Of a DNA stretch of 64,000 nt, positions 50,805 to 63,300 are shown piece by piece. A program made the position numbers and the translations under genes. This stretch comes from Polyodon spathula (lineage: Eukaryota; Chordata; Actinopteri; Acipenseriformes; Polyodontidae). Numbering within the stretch: the first letter of the stretch is position 1; every line of letters begins with the position of its first letter. The notes under the pieces were generated by a model. That model was not told the origin of the DNA, did not search any database, and saw only the letters and a list, made by a program, of their open reading frames with translations. The stretch is taken from the NCBI RefSeq assembly GCF_017654505.1, contig NC_054535.1:86308785-86372784 (forward strand), written 5' to 3'.

Positions 50805-51420
50805 AGTAGAAGCGGCACATGGTACGCGGTGCACCTAGTGCCCTCAGTACTCGGTGTGCGCTGTGCTTGGTACGCACAGTGCACCTAGTGCACATGTGCT
50901 GATACCTCTACCACTCTAGTGCGATAACTCATGGTGCAGCACGGTACGCAGTTCACGTAGTGTACTTTACCAGGTGCGCACAGCACTTGGGACGCACAGT
51001 ACAAGCAGTGCACATGGTGCACGTTGTGCTAGCTGCATAGGCACTGCTCAACCTAGCGTATAGCTCACAGTGCTGCACAGTACCCAGTGTAAAACAGAAT
51101 ACTCGGGGCACATGTAAACTGGTACTACACTAGTGCTCATAAGCTGCTGCACAGTACATGCCCACAAGGTGCCCACTGTACTCGGCGCACGGTGCGCAGT
51201 GTTAAGTCCCTTGCTGCAACGCTAGTGGGTATGCACACTATGTTAACACTTACCAGTGTTCAACGCAGTGTAAGCAGTGTTTCAGTGCTATTGCACAAAG
51301 CCAGGCCTGTGTCGGGCTCCCATCCCTATATGGCCTGCACGTAGTGCTTACGGTACTCTGTGCGCACGGTGCTTGATAGGCAGGTGTCTAGTACGTCAGT
51401 ACACATAGCGCCCTTGAAAC
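50805..51420. repeat. Degenerate GTGC/GTACGC-rich array inside the DIRS relic
   Basis: Words such as GGTACGCAGTGCAC, CACCTAGTGC, CAGTACTCGG and GCACAGTGC recur with many variants over about 600 bp. No clean period or long open frame was found. It occupies the place of the DIRS gag-like region. Confidence 0.6.
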
Positions 51421-51451
51421 ATCTGTTTGAGGCTGGGTCTCAACCTCAACG

Positions 51452-51860
51452 GTGCCAGAGCCAATTAATACCGGTGTAAAGTATGGTCTATTTGAGTCTC
51501 CGTCTGGATTCCCTTACGATGCAAGCCTACCTGTCGGACGACAGAGTAGCTGCCATTTGCAACCCTGTTCAACAAGGGTTCACAGTACAATTGGTGTTGT
51601 ACCAACTAGGGTTACTCCACAAGCGCCCGATCCAAGTGTGGCTCAGTGCCTTTGGCTGCACCCCAAGCGTGACGGACACACTTGGCTGGCCGTGTCTCGC
51701 CTATGCTGGGAAGCTCTACGCTGGTGGAGGCAAGCCTCTCATCTGAGCGAAAGCGCAGGGATAGGAGTGACACACAACCGTCAATTGGTGATGACAGACG
51801 CACCCAACTCTGGTTGGAGGGGCAGTCTGGGCAGGTAGAGGACTTGGCGGAAACTGGTCA
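51452..51860 (+). pseudogene. DIRS reverse transcriptase / RNase H fragments
   Basis: One frame gives MVYLSLRLDSLTMQAYLSDD, the 'LGL..DS..M.A.LS..R' block that ends DIRS reverse transcriptase. Two others give LWLHPKRDGHTWLAVSRLCW and EALRWWRQASHLSE followed by VMTDAPNSGWRG, where the TDAS.xGWG motif of DIRS RNase H is recognisable with S changed to P. At least two frameshifts separate the pieces. The catalytic YxDD-type region upstream is not found. Confidence 0.7.
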
Positions 51861-52179
51861 GGTCGCTGGACATACCTGCACATAAAAGCGTGCAGCTGAG
51901 AGAAGCCCATGAGTGGCCCAAAGCGTTTTTGTACGCTTTCCCGCATATACCACTGTTCTCGTCATTTCTCGAAAAAGTCAGGTTATAGAAAGCGTCAGTT
52001 CTCGTAGTGGCCCCAAGTGGCCCAGGAGAGTATGGTTTTCGACCGTGTGCCAGCTTTTGCATGGCCAGCCCTGGGAGATTCCACTTCGCTTGGATCACCT
52101 CAGTCAGGCGAAAGACTCTTTTTGGCACCCTGAACCGTGTAGGTTCCGGCTATAGGTCTGGCGCCTGAAAGGGACCGCT

Positions 52180-52480
52180 GGCTAGCTCTAGGGCTATGGG
52201 ATGTGGTTGGGGGTACTCTGCGGAGCACTAGGGCAGACTACAATAGGTCTTTGTATACCTGCAAGTGGAAGTATTTTCAGGCTTGGTGTCTGGCTGGAAG
52301 CCATGACTTCATATCTTGCCCTGTGTCTGTCATCTTGCTGTTTCTGCAAGAACTGCTTGATGCTGGAAGGTCACCTTACACCTTTTAGGGGTATTTAGCG
52401 GCTATCTCTGCTTGTCATGTCCCCGTAGATTCACTGTCTCCGGGTGCACATTTTTTGGTCATCTTCTCTTTCATTCAACC
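52180..52480 (+). pseudogene. DIRS tyrosine-recombinase N-terminal fragment
   Basis: The frame reads GGTLRSTRADYNRSLYTCKW, a WCL block, then VSVILLFLQELLDAGRSPYT and, after a stop, LSLLVMSP. These are the SAM-like N-terminal blocks of DIRS recombinases, used to integrate circular cDNA. The catalytic domain with the R-H-R-Y residues is missing, because sequence resembling the element's end follows at about 52480. Confidence 0.75.
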
Positions 52481-52726
52481 AAGGTTATGGTAAGTAACCT
52501 AAGGTTCTGTTCTTTTGTAAAGGTTTATTCTAAGTAGCCCTTTAGTGTGTCTGTTTCAGTCTACATATTTTGTAATTTACTTGGTTGTCACAGGTATAGC
52601 CTGATTAGCAATATTATTTTTCTACATTGCCACCCCAAAGTGACATACCATCTGGAGGTGGCAGCTTAGTTTCTATAATTTACTGGGCCTTGGTGTTTTG
52701 AGGTTTCACATAGTCTATATTCCCCT

Positions 52727-53442
52727 TTAAAAGGTGTGTGGGAATTGGTTGCAAGAGATTGAGAGAGATGGAGGGATTGCCGTAGACACGCCGGCACATG
52801 CATCCAGGTTTCGTTTACAATTTACAATATTTCCACAATTCTGATTGCAGTGGCACCAACAATGGTAATGCCTAGGACAGTGTTGTTGATACCTCATGGC
52901 TCTACCAACAATGGTAAAGCACGCAGGCAGGTGTACACAAACAAAGTGTAACAGAAATAATATATACAAAAATGCAAAACAAAAGCTGACCAAAACAGCA
53001 GCGCTGCTCTCACTATATAAAGGAGGTCCCGCTTCAGGAACCTTCTTCCTAACATACACTTGAATACTTTTGTATGATTTAAAATCCCACAAATTTCTAT
53101 TCTTGAAAGTTTTTCAGATCTACACACGGTGATATTGAGCAGCTCACCCTGGTTAAAACACTCAGTCATGAGAGTTCACAGACAACCTTGATCTCCAGCT
53201 TGTTGAGAACAAAGGAACTGGCTTTCCAGCTCCTATTTTATAGCAGGGGGCCAGGGTTAACTGATAATCAATATATCAGTCAACACTGGGCCACATTCCA
53301 CACCTGTCTTATTAGGGAGATGATTCTAACCCCAGCCATGCCACATTTAACACAAACTTTCACATTTCAACAAACCTAATTTACCACATAAAAAATAAAC
53401 TAAAAATACTCTTTACATGTGCAGGGCCTCAGCACTGCCACA
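52727..53442 (-). mobile_element. Probable LTR (minus strand), TATA-bearing
   Basis: On the minus strand from 53442 the sequence starts TGTGGCAGTGCTGAGGCCC, has GGCATGGCTGGGGTTAGAAT and CCTGCTATAAAATAGGAGCT (a TATA box about 200 bp in) and a further TTTATATAGTGAGAGCAGC word. The start and order of words resemble the LTR-derived unit at 9373. No target duplication or internal coding sequence was identified, and the 3' border is a guess. Confidence 0.45.
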
Positions 53443-55869
53443 GCCCCCAACAGCCGCAATGAGATCGAAATGATTTTCTGCACCGATGACCTTGACTCGA
53501 ATTGAACTAGCAATGCGGAGGTGAAAGGATTTCAACTGTGTCACTGTCATTCCTCTAAACAACAAGTATTTGCCGTTTTACTAAATACAGTAAAACAAAA
53601 TAAGCCAGTAATGTTATAAAAACAACTTGGACTTCAAATGAGAACCCTTAAGTTAACAGAGTAGTTTTCTAAATATGGAACATTTGTCATTTATTTATTT
53701 AGTTATTTATTTATATTTTTATATATTTATTCACTCATTTCCTTCTATAAAAAGGTACAAATTGTACGGTAGAGTAGCTTTGATACACAGGGGCCTTTTG
53801 GTTTAGGAATATATTTTAAATCATTAATTTACCCAGTACAGCTTTGAATCTCACCCATTTCGGAAGAATTGTTGATCAGTCAGTGACTGATTTATCTTGT
53901 TGAGTGCTTTTTGTGTGTTTCAGATTACTTTAAACAGTGCATTCAAAGAAACGTCTCCTGCCTTCTATCACAAAAAGAAATCCCTGACTGCTCAGAAGCT
54001 CCTTTCAAGATAAAGGCACTCCCATTGCCCCTTAGCACGAGCCTGGCATCTCTGTCTGCAGTTTCTGAGCAATTCTGTTCTTGATCTGTGTGAAGACGAA
54101 TGGTGAACATGGTTTATAGTAACCTTTTTTTTTTTTTTTTTTTTTTTTAAGTTAGTCATTGTAACTGACAAAATTATTCAATACATTTTCCTCGCCCTGT
54201 TCATCCATTCAATAATTTAGTGTTGTGTAATTTAAAAAAATCTTTGTTTTAGCAAACATGTATATACATTTTTTAAACTATGTTAAGAAATCTCTGTTTG
54301 CAGACCTTGCTTCACAGTCTTGATCTTTTTATAGTCATTTCACCTGGAGAGTGAAATGGTCATCACACCTCCAAGATCTTCTTTCCTGTCATTAACCAAC
54401 TGCCTCCCCTAACAATTGACATGCTCTGTAGCCAGTAAGATGCTTGACCCTGAAGAAACTGCTGGAGTGGAATGAGCTACTGTAGGAAGTACAAGTCTAT
54501 CACATTTTCTGGAAGGCAAGGCATGTATATGTGTTTGTGTGTACATATATATTTATGTATGTGTATATATATACTGATGAGGTCACATGCAGATTATCAG
54601 GCATAACAGATCCTTTTTTAACCATTTTATGAGCTTGCTAACCATATTTTGCCAGTCATTGACGTATAATGTAAGATAATGGTAAAATGTTCCTGTCTAA
54701 TAAACTGAAGATATACAGAAGATGTGATTCTGATGAATCCAGAGGTATTCTGTCCTGTCTCCACAGTAGTTTTCTGGCAGTGTCTCAGTCATACATGACC
54801 TCCCGCTGTGGTAAACTGTCTGCCGGATACTGCCATGAGAAATCTCTGTTCATCGGCAGAGCACCCGCACACTGTGGGTGACATTGAGGTCAGGCTTTGG
54901 TAAATTAGTCCTGTCCACTGTGTGCGAGTCTTCTGTTAATTATTATTTTTTTGGTCTTTCTCTTAATCAATTATGTTGGATTTACTCAGTAATTGAAATT
55001 GATTTTTTATTCTCATTTTTTGTTAGTATTATAGACTCAATCAAATAGTTATTGTCTTGTTACGTCCAGCTTTTTAGTTCTACAGTCACACCATCAGCTT
55101 TTGCATCCTGGCAAAGTTACTCAGGGACAGACAGGCCTGCCAATTGTCTGACTAATTTCACATACTAGGATTAAAAGTAAGAAAACTGAAGTTAAGTACT
55201 GTACTGTACCTCCATCCATATAACTATTCTGTATGAATATAAGAGTACAGCAAGATGACTCAAATAAATACTGTGGAAGAGCTGCAGAATTTGAGTTTCT
55301 CATACAGGGGACATATTGTCCCCGAAGAGAAACAAATTGCTTGCTTTTTTATTTTTAAAACTTGCTAATTAGTTATGAGGCTGCTTGATTTGTGAAGCCC
55401 CAATGAACTCAGTTTAAGGTTGTTAAGAAGTCTGGTTTTATTGACCACAGGTGGCAACTCCTTATATTTTTAATTTGGTCGGCTTGCTTGAGTTCACTGG
55501 CAGAGCCCCCGTGCAGAGACCTAAGGGGATTGTGGTTTAGAGTGAAAACATTCCTTTATTTTACTCTTGTGGACAGAGTGCAACAAGGGTTCCATTGTAG
55601 TCAGCAAGTTACTAAGTGACCTAAAGCAGGTAATGTAAATGAATTACACGTGAGTAATAATTTCACAACAGAAAAACTTCTTAGACTTCACAGGTCACGT
55701 GGTGGTTAAATGGATTACAAATTTAATTAAATTTTGGAAATGCGCTAAAAAAGAGAGAGAGAGCAAGAGTAATGGAGAGTAGGCAGTAACTGCAAAGTAT
55801 TCAGTGACTTGACCAATGGTATTGAAAGTAATTGAGCTAAAGACAAAACCATTCTAGCCTTTACTAAAG

Positions 55870-55908
55870 GTGTGTGTGTGCGTGCGTGCGTGCATGCATG
55901 CGTGTGTG
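55870..55908. repeat. GTGT/GCGT/GCAT tetranucleotide microsatellite
   Basis: Interspersed GTGT, GCGT and GCAT units form about 39 bp of alternating purine-pyrimidine sequence. Confidence 0.85.
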
Positions 55909-57409
55909 TAAACCTGTACTCTATTTCTCACTTTCAACATTGTAAACGGCACACGGATTATCTTGAGATGGTAAATGGTAATGTGAAACATGCAAATGGT
56001 AACGTGAAACATTTACAATGCAGACTATTTTGGATTATATATAATAAAACGCAAATGTGTATTTTTGGATAGATTCTGTCCATCCAAAGACTTGTACATT
56101 TTAAGAATTAGTGTTTGGTATTCTGTCCTAAACCAACAGTTTTTCAATCCCAAACAGTTGTGACATAATAAAACAGGGAGAAAAATTGTTAATCAGATTA
56201 TTCTGCCTTTCATTGCCACTGTGGTACCATTAGTAGAACAAAAATTGTAAAGGGTTACTTGAGTTGAAACCTTCAGACAGAAGGGATAAGGTTTAAAAAA
56301 TTAAAATAAAATAAACACTGCTACAGAAACCTCAAATAATAATTTATCAAATCTCAGATTTAGTTGCGTATCTTACTGGATTTTGTTTAAGGCATTTCAG
56401 ACACGAGAGGCATTTATTTTTTTAACAAAGTTTCCTCCTTAGAAAGGATAGACTACAAAAGCCAACTGCAAGAACTCATCTCTCTGTTATGCCTCTAATC
56501 ACAGACCTAGTGAGTGCAGCTGTAAATACCTAATAGGATAAGTCATCCCAAGTAGTCTTCTTTCTAACCCAGTCCCTCAGGGTAAGGAGTCTATGCAACC
56601 TGATAGCTAGGGTTGCAAGGGCTATGCATTTAGAGCCCTCCAGATGCGCACTGCCTGTTGGGAGCCCAGGACTGGTAATTATCAACATCCTCACAGCTCT
56701 CATTTCAATCTTAGGAAGCCTGCCCCAGAAAATAAAGGTTTAGTAACAAATCATTTAATGAGGACTTCAATTATCCCCTATTCCTTCAGCTTTGTGCCTG
56801 TTGTGTCTTTCTGACATTTCTGTTTTTTTTCCTCCTCCCTGATTTGTTCAGTGATGTTCAATTTCCATTGCATAATTCAAAGGATAGGAAATCCAACCTC
56901 TTCAGTCAAATTTTTCAGGGCAGTGCCACGTTTGCGCTATAGCTAGAAAACTAGCATGACTCCAGCATTTTAATGAGATGCAGACTCGGGAAGACCTGCA
57001 CTCCAGTATCAACTCAGGGACCACAGTGCTGCCGCCAGGTAGAGTAGCCAGGACTCTGTGCTATGCCAGACTTTTAATTGGTATCTGCAATCTTAGGGTA
57101 CTCCAAACCCCCAAGGCATCAGTAAATACTTTGTTCATTATATCTACATTGAGGAACAGTTGTCACTAGCCTGTGAGACTGGTGTAATGCATTTGTTAAG
57201 GGGCATTCACACCAGACGCTGCACAGCAGTAGCAATTGTTTTCAATGAAGGTGGTCACGTGCAGCGGCAGAGGGAAGCGGCACTGCAGAGTGGCGCACAG
57301 GAGATAAAATATTTTCAACTTTCGCCGTGAAGTAAACTACCAGCAGCTAATCGGGAAGTAGGCTCCTTTTCAAGGAAGAAATACAAATAAATAAATAAAT
57401 AAAAATAAA

Positions 57410-57550
57410 ATGGAGGAAAAGCTTGTGGTTCCAATTTCTGATTTTCCAGAGTTGTATAATACAACATTAAGCAGGTTTGAAATCTGTCTTCATCAAACCG
57501 GAGCTCCTGTATTCGCCGATGATATTCGCCGTACCTTTTTCTTTTCTTGA
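57410..57550 (+). pseudogene. MADF-like accessory protein fragment
   Basis: An ATG at 57410 opens MEEKLVVPISDFPELYNTTL, which resembles the start of MADF DNA-binding domains (acidic start, hydrophobic helix, then a PELYD-type motif). The frame continues about 45 codons to a stop near 57550 and the rest of the domain is absent. Harbinger transposons are known to encode a Myb/MADF-like accessory protein beside the nuclease, so the context supports the call. The fragment is too short to function. Confidence 0.5.
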
Positions 57551-57988
57551 GGGTGTCATGGACCCACAGCGATCTTACATTTTTTTTTCTTTCTCCGGTA
57601 GAGCAGGGCGATCACAATTATTACTTTTTTTGTTTGCTGTTCATTGTTCCAGGTATTGTGGTGTCAGATGGCAGTACCACTGTGTGTTGCCGCTTTTACG
57701 GAGTCCCCCCAAAGATTGATATGATGGGGTGGCAATAGTTGAATTTTTTAATCACGTGTATACGATAATGCTAAGTAATATCAATGTATAATGATGCCTT
57801 TAACTCTCTTTGCCTGTACCCAGCAAACAAGACACAACTCACAAAGAAAGAAAGAAAATATCTGTTTTTAAAAGCAAAACAATTGCCTGATTTGGATAAT
57901 TGTGGGGGGATTATGATGGTGTGTGGGGGGGTGGTTAAAATTAGGTTTTATAAAAAAAAAATTATAATGTTTCGCTCCTCATTACTTG

Positions 57989-58063
<75 letters not shown>
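57989..58063. repeat. (AT)n microsatellite inside the Harbinger element
   Basis: About 74 bp of uninterrupted AT repeat. It generates spurious long IYIYIY open frames on both strands. Confidence 0.95.
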
Positions 58064-58068
<5 letters not shown>

Positions 58069-60163
58069 TGTGTTAGCTTTGTGTCCTGTATAAAAAGAGT
58101 TTTCCCTTCCTGCTGGCATTTACTGTTTGTTGTTTGTACATGCAGCCGTGACGTAACAACAGACCGTCCACTGACTTTCCCCTGCCGTTGTGTGAACAGT
58201 GGTCTGAGCAGCATGCAAGGAGACGGCATGCACGCCACGTCCGGTGTGAACTCCCCTTTAGTCACATATTTTAATGTTCCAATTCTCTCTTCATATGTTT
58301 ACCTGTTGTCAGTTTGCAGCACAATCAATATCTTGACAGCGTAACAAATGCAGTAGATGCAAGGTTGCAAAGCTGATGGGCATGTTGAAGCATCTCTTGT
58401 CTAGAAGTCAAGGCAGCAGTTTTGTTGGGGTTTTACATATGGATTTAGGCTGCCTTTTTCTGTTATCAAATCTGCTGTAGTTTGTTGAATCCATTTAGAT
58501 GTGCCACATATTATGTTGAGCTGTGTGGAGGATTGATTTTTAAATCTGTTGTCACTATAACAGCTTTATTTTGCATACTGTACATGAAACATTTAAATTA
58601 ATTTAAACATCAAAGTTTCTAAGCAATCAGGATGACGTTCACTATCTTAACACCACTAAACTAGTAGCAGAAAAATATAAGCTTTTCTCAGAGATGCTTT
58701 GCTTGGCATAATTCTATTAATTTAGCAATAAAAAGAAGACTGGACCAAAAAATATTTACTCCTTCCCCCATCATCAGTTTAACTCACTGTAAAGTTTGTG
58801 GCTGCATTTTATTCATTTCAGTTACTTTGGTGGTTCATCCACTATAATTTTTAACAATAAATCATAACATATGGGCTATACCATTAACTGTATAAGCATT
58901 TGCCAGTGTATTCTGTGTTATGCAGAACACTATGATCCAAACAAAATACCGAGCATCATACCTGAATCTAATCTTCCAGATTCATTGGACACCTTAAATA
59001 GAACTTACCATGAAAGAAGCCAAGGGGATTTTTTTAATTTCTTAAACGTCTGTTCAGGCCAGTATCCTAATTCCCAGACCCAAGAATAGCAGATGATAAT
59101 GTGTTTTCAAGAAGTGCTTATTTATATACTAGTAGCCTAATGGAGAACATAGTTCACTGAAATGTAATTCTTTCTACAAGATTCAGAATTTTGTGAATCA
59201 TCTTGCTGGACATTACAAAAACAGGAATTGCTGCTTGAGCAAATACAGTAGGACAAACTGCTGACACTAATTAAAACATGCATGGCTTTGCCAGGCTAGA
59301 TCCTTGATGGAAATAAATACTGTATTTCTGTTACTAACAGACGGATAGCTACGTTTTAATTGCTTTTTTTTTTTTTTGTCTGAGGGAATGTGCGATTGAC
59401 AAAAGAAACAGCTAATAGAGGGGAATTGCCAAGCAAGATGTAGTATAATGAAAAAAATAGTTAACCTCAAGGTGCTTAAATAAGCCTTAAGCAAATGAAG
59501 GCAGCAAGTAGCAGATTAACAGATGAAACAAGCAGAAGTGAAGTGCAGTCCTTTGTGCCTGTGAAGGAGAACAGACAGTGTAGATTGAATACAAGCAGTT
59601 TATTATGTCAACGCACAATCTTTATGCACTATAAATGATTTAGCTGTTTTATCTGTGGTCTACTGAAATACACTTGTGTAATCATGATGAACAAAATGAA
59701 TTTTATATAATATATTTTTACATTTGTAATATGTTTTTATATGCATTTTTCTAATATATATTTTTTATCTAAAAATGTGCAGATTTGATTACCTTGCCAA
59801 AGTTTTGCTTTCGGTCCATTTTGTTTGTTTACAAAGCTAGGCATTCTGTTTGAAGGTTCCACAGTCATCTGTTGTCTGGTATTGTCCTGCAATTGAGCTT
59901 TCTGATTGGTGGATAAAAGTTCTTAAATCTTTGTTTAGATATTTACTGTATTATCAGCATTATTTCTGGACGTACAATTATTCTCCCTAGGGTTTAATTC
60001 TCATGGTTACTATTTACAGGTGGTCTTTGGCTTAACCTGTTTACTGTACCTTGGAATTGGTGTCAAGGTTGAACTGATCTTGGTCCACTTAGCAGGTCCA
60101 CTGTAATCTTAAAAGTAGGTATTTCTTACCTGCCTGTCTGTGAAACCTGGTTTCCTTTTGCAG

Positions 60164-60306
60164 TGTGAGCAGTCACACCTGATGAGAGAGCATGAGGAGG
60201 TGCAGGAGGGGACCACACTGCGCTATGAGGAGAGGATCACAGAGCTCCACAGCATCATAGCCGAGCTCAACAAGAAGATAGACCGCTTGCAGGGGACAAC
60301 AATAAG
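60164..60306 (+). CDS. mcc: MCC coding exon 3
   Basis: This 143-nt exon holds 47 full codons plus the first two bases of the next (phase 2 exit). It starts CEQSHLMREHEE and runs through RYEERITELHSIIAELNKK to LQGTTI, the continuation of the MCC N-terminal coiled coil. The acceptor is a good TTCCTTTTGCAG at 60152-60163 and the donor is GTGAGG at 60307. The remaining MCC exons, including those for the C-terminal PDZ-binding end, must lie to the right of the window. Identity rests on close match to the known vertebrate protein and the correct exon order and phases. Confidence 0.95.
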
Positions 60307-63300
60307 GTGAGGATTTTTTAATTTTTTTATTGTAGTGATTATGAAAGAGGTTGTATTGGCAGTACTGCAGATTAACCCATTCTGCACAGAGCAGAGATAG
60401 CACAAGCAGTGTCAGTGTGAGATTACCCACTGCTTACAAAGGTGTCCAATATGCCAAATTGGGGACTAGACGATGGTCCACTAAGGATCTTTGTTGAGAC
60501 CAAGTCTGACTGGAACTCAGGCCTCTGAAGGTTAAAGATTAGTCCAGTCACTGTGTCACCTTGTACTGTCTGTCTGTTTTTCTGTGATGGGAGATACCGT
60601 GGTCCATATGTTAGACACAAAGAAATTTTTACATGAGTAAGCGTTATAACATGAATGACCACTTCTTGCTCTGTGGTCAGGGGTTTGACAAAACAAAAAC
60701 AAAAAAACATGGGATCTGTAGCTCAGACATTTTAAGAAATGGAAAGTCACTCACATGTATATGAATAATTAATTGGTACTAAAGCAATAGAACCTTCATA
60801 AGAGGACATACCGCCTGGTAGATGACCGGTATAGTACAGCCAAGGTCAACTACCAAGGGAATTCCTGGCAAACAGGTTTTTATTGTGATTAGGCTAGAAA
60901 CTGGTGTCTTTATTCAACCTTTTAAATCTCTAATTTACAGATTTACCTTTTCAATGTTTTGGTCTTATTTCGTTTCATTTGCATTTATAATAATTCGTCA
61001 GGTACCCTTCCACTAGGAACAGTTTTAGGAAAATAGTCCCAAAAATGTTCATAAAGGATCACATATATTAGAGAGAAAAAAAAAAAAAAAAAAAAAAAAA
61101 AAACTTTATTAAACAAAAGTTTTACTTGTCAGAGTTGCTTATAGTTTATCTGGTCAGTAATATTAGCCAATCAGCTTCCAGCTGTAACAGGCTTCTATCA
61201 GACAGTAGCTGGCTGGATCTTCACAGTTCAGTTAACATCTATTGGACAGCAGATACTAAACAAAAACATAATTGGTCCAAATTTATTTTATTATCCACCA
61301 AATCCAGCCAATCAATACTTTGCACCAAAGAAAGCAACCAGTCCAGTACCCGCAACTGCCGATTCAGCCAATCAAAGCCTGTCAGCTTGACTGGAGCTCA
61401 GCAACAACAAACCAAGACACAGACAATTCAGTAATATTGCTCTATTCAGATATCTGGCTAGATAACACTGACAAAAAAGTTTCCTCAGCTGAATGGTACC
61501 TGAAGAATCATTACAACTTCAAGGTAGATCTAGGTTTTAAAGTTATTTTATTATTTTTTTTAAACCTCTACCGTGGGGTAGTTGACCTTGACTTTTGTTA
61601 GCTTGCAGCCAACTACCACATAGTAGAGCCTTCATCGACAGGCACTATGGCTTAAAAGGGTTATGGTAAATCTAGGAACACTCCAAATGTGAAATTGACT
61701 GTGCTGATCTTGTGCTTTTATTTATTGATTGATTTCTATACGTTTTATAGAGTACTGAGCTGTTTGCTTTACATATAATTTGTGGTCCTTCATCTTTCAC
61801 CCTAAATATAGCAGCACCTTTTGCAAAAACAGTTTGCCCTAATCCTTCCCATGGATTTAAAATGTACAGTATTGACTTTTCTAAGAAAGGCAGTTAATGT
61901 TCAAAAATAGAATCATTTCAATCAGACTTAGCTGTGTTAACTGGAAGCGTCACCAAAAGCTTATTTTTTTCCTGACAAAGGAAAACAATAACATTCAATT
62001 GAGGTTGATTAAGAATAGCAGGTTTGTGGTTACAATTTTGTTACAATCCCATCAAGCAGTGAGACTTGAAAGCAATATGTTTGTGGTTTACATTAAAGTT
62101 ATCTATCACAAACATATTGCTTTCTTGTGGATTTAAAAAAAAAAAAATGCTGATTTTCTTTTTGTTAAACTGCAATAGTTTTACCTTTTTTTTCTACAAA
62201 GATATGTAAAAATTGGTTTTCCAGTCTAGTGGTCTACACCGAGCAAGAATACTGAGACATGGCAGCCTTGTCTCAGGTTGGAGCCTATCATGATATCGCT
62301 GCAATGGGAACAGTTTAAAAATCCACACATTTGAACTACACAGTGCTGTCACAGGAGGATACACACATTTTGGTTTTATGAATAGTGAATGCTATGAATT
62401 GCTCAAACATTCATTCATATTGGCATCAAACATGAAATAATGTAATCTTCTAAAATTATGCAGATTGAGTGTGCTTTGAAACTGTTGTACATAAGAGTAC
62501 AAGCTAAGAGCAGTTAGCTGCAGTCAATTTGTTTTAATAAGATGTGCCTTGTGTTACAGTACAGTAACCCCCCCCCCAGTAGACCACTACCACTTCTCCT
62601 TAATCAGCCCTACAGTGGTGTTGGTAATAGTTAATTGTAATGCTGTTGTCATGGTTTAGAATGCATTCTTATTCCCCCAATTGCCTCTGTTTTATCTTAC
62701 TATCTGTTGACCACCAGTACAGTATAAATCTTTTGTCTTGAGAACCACTGTATTGGTTACTGAAACTATAACAAATATACAACTTTCACAATTATACTTC
62801 TGACAATTTCTGATTTTCATGCGACTCTGCAAAGGTATAACGGGATTCCTACTCCGATAGAAGATATTTGATATAATACAACACTCAACATGGTTTCAGA
62901 CAATCATAGTACAACCTCAGTAGACTCTTGTGCCTGCACTGGACCAGCTGCCTTCTGAGCTCACAACATATGTTCTTTCTAGAAACTAATAGCAGGAACC
63001 GATAGAGGGGACCGTAAACTGTTAATAGCTATGTCGTTGCATTATGAAACGTTGTTCAATGGCAAGAAAAATTCCTGAGCTCTGACTGGTCAGCCTTCCA
63101 GAAGACCTGTGATGTTATCCCAATATAACATCACAAGTCTAGTACCGCCAACCTCCTCACTAAAAACCTAGACAGATATATCAATCCACCAAAATTGTCA
63201 GTGACACTGAATAAATTATACAATTTCTGAAGTGAATTTTACCTTAACATGAAAACTGTGGAAATCTCATTTGGCAAAGAGCCTTCAAACACAGAGCAGC

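Larger units (their letters stand above)
50100..52520 (+). mobile_element. DIRS-type retrotransposon relic
   Basis: This GC-richer block in intron 2 carries DIRS hallmarks in order on the + strand. They are a leader (CCTGCCCTTAGGGTAGGTAT near 50125), a low-complexity GTGC-rich section, reverse transcriptase/RNase H fragments (51450-51860) and the start of a tyrosine recombinase (52180-52480). The right edge AACCAAGGTTATGG...AAGTAACCTAAGGTTC resembles a DIRS terminal repeat. The matching left end was not recognised, so borders are estimates. Frameshifts and the missing recombinase C-terminus show it is dead. Confidence 0.72.
57199..58257. mobile_element. PIF/Harbinger element with TTA duplication
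   Basis: The ends AGGGGCATTCACACCAGACG and CGTCCGGTGTGAACTCCCCT are inverted repeats. Both flanks carry TTA (57196-57198 and 58258-58260), the 3-bp TWA duplication expected of PIF/Harbinger. The 1,059-bp element has no nuclease. It contains a MADF-like start near 57410 and a long (AT)n run at about 57989-58062. Confidence 0.8.
47810..60163 (+). other. mcc: MCC intron 2 (about 12.4 kb)
   Basis: The intron lies between the exon 2 donor GTGAGT and the exon 3 acceptor. It contains the DIRS-like relic, a TATA-bearing LTR-like segment and a Harbinger-type element, annotated separately. The stretches 47810-50090, 53445-57195 and 58261-60160 show no gene I can support. They contain a 23-T run near 54127, a GCGT/GCAT microsatellite near 55870 and a possible degenerate SINE scrap near 49395. 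Confidence 0.85.

Noticed and set aside
57784..58344. 186-codon open frame in intron 2
   Set aside because: Its length comes from the (AT)n run within the Harbinger element. No domain is recognisable on either side.
61126..61601. Two overlapping frames of 102 and 109 codons in intron 3
   Set aside because: Composition is ordinary for chance frames. They have no domain, no recognised start context and no conserved motif.
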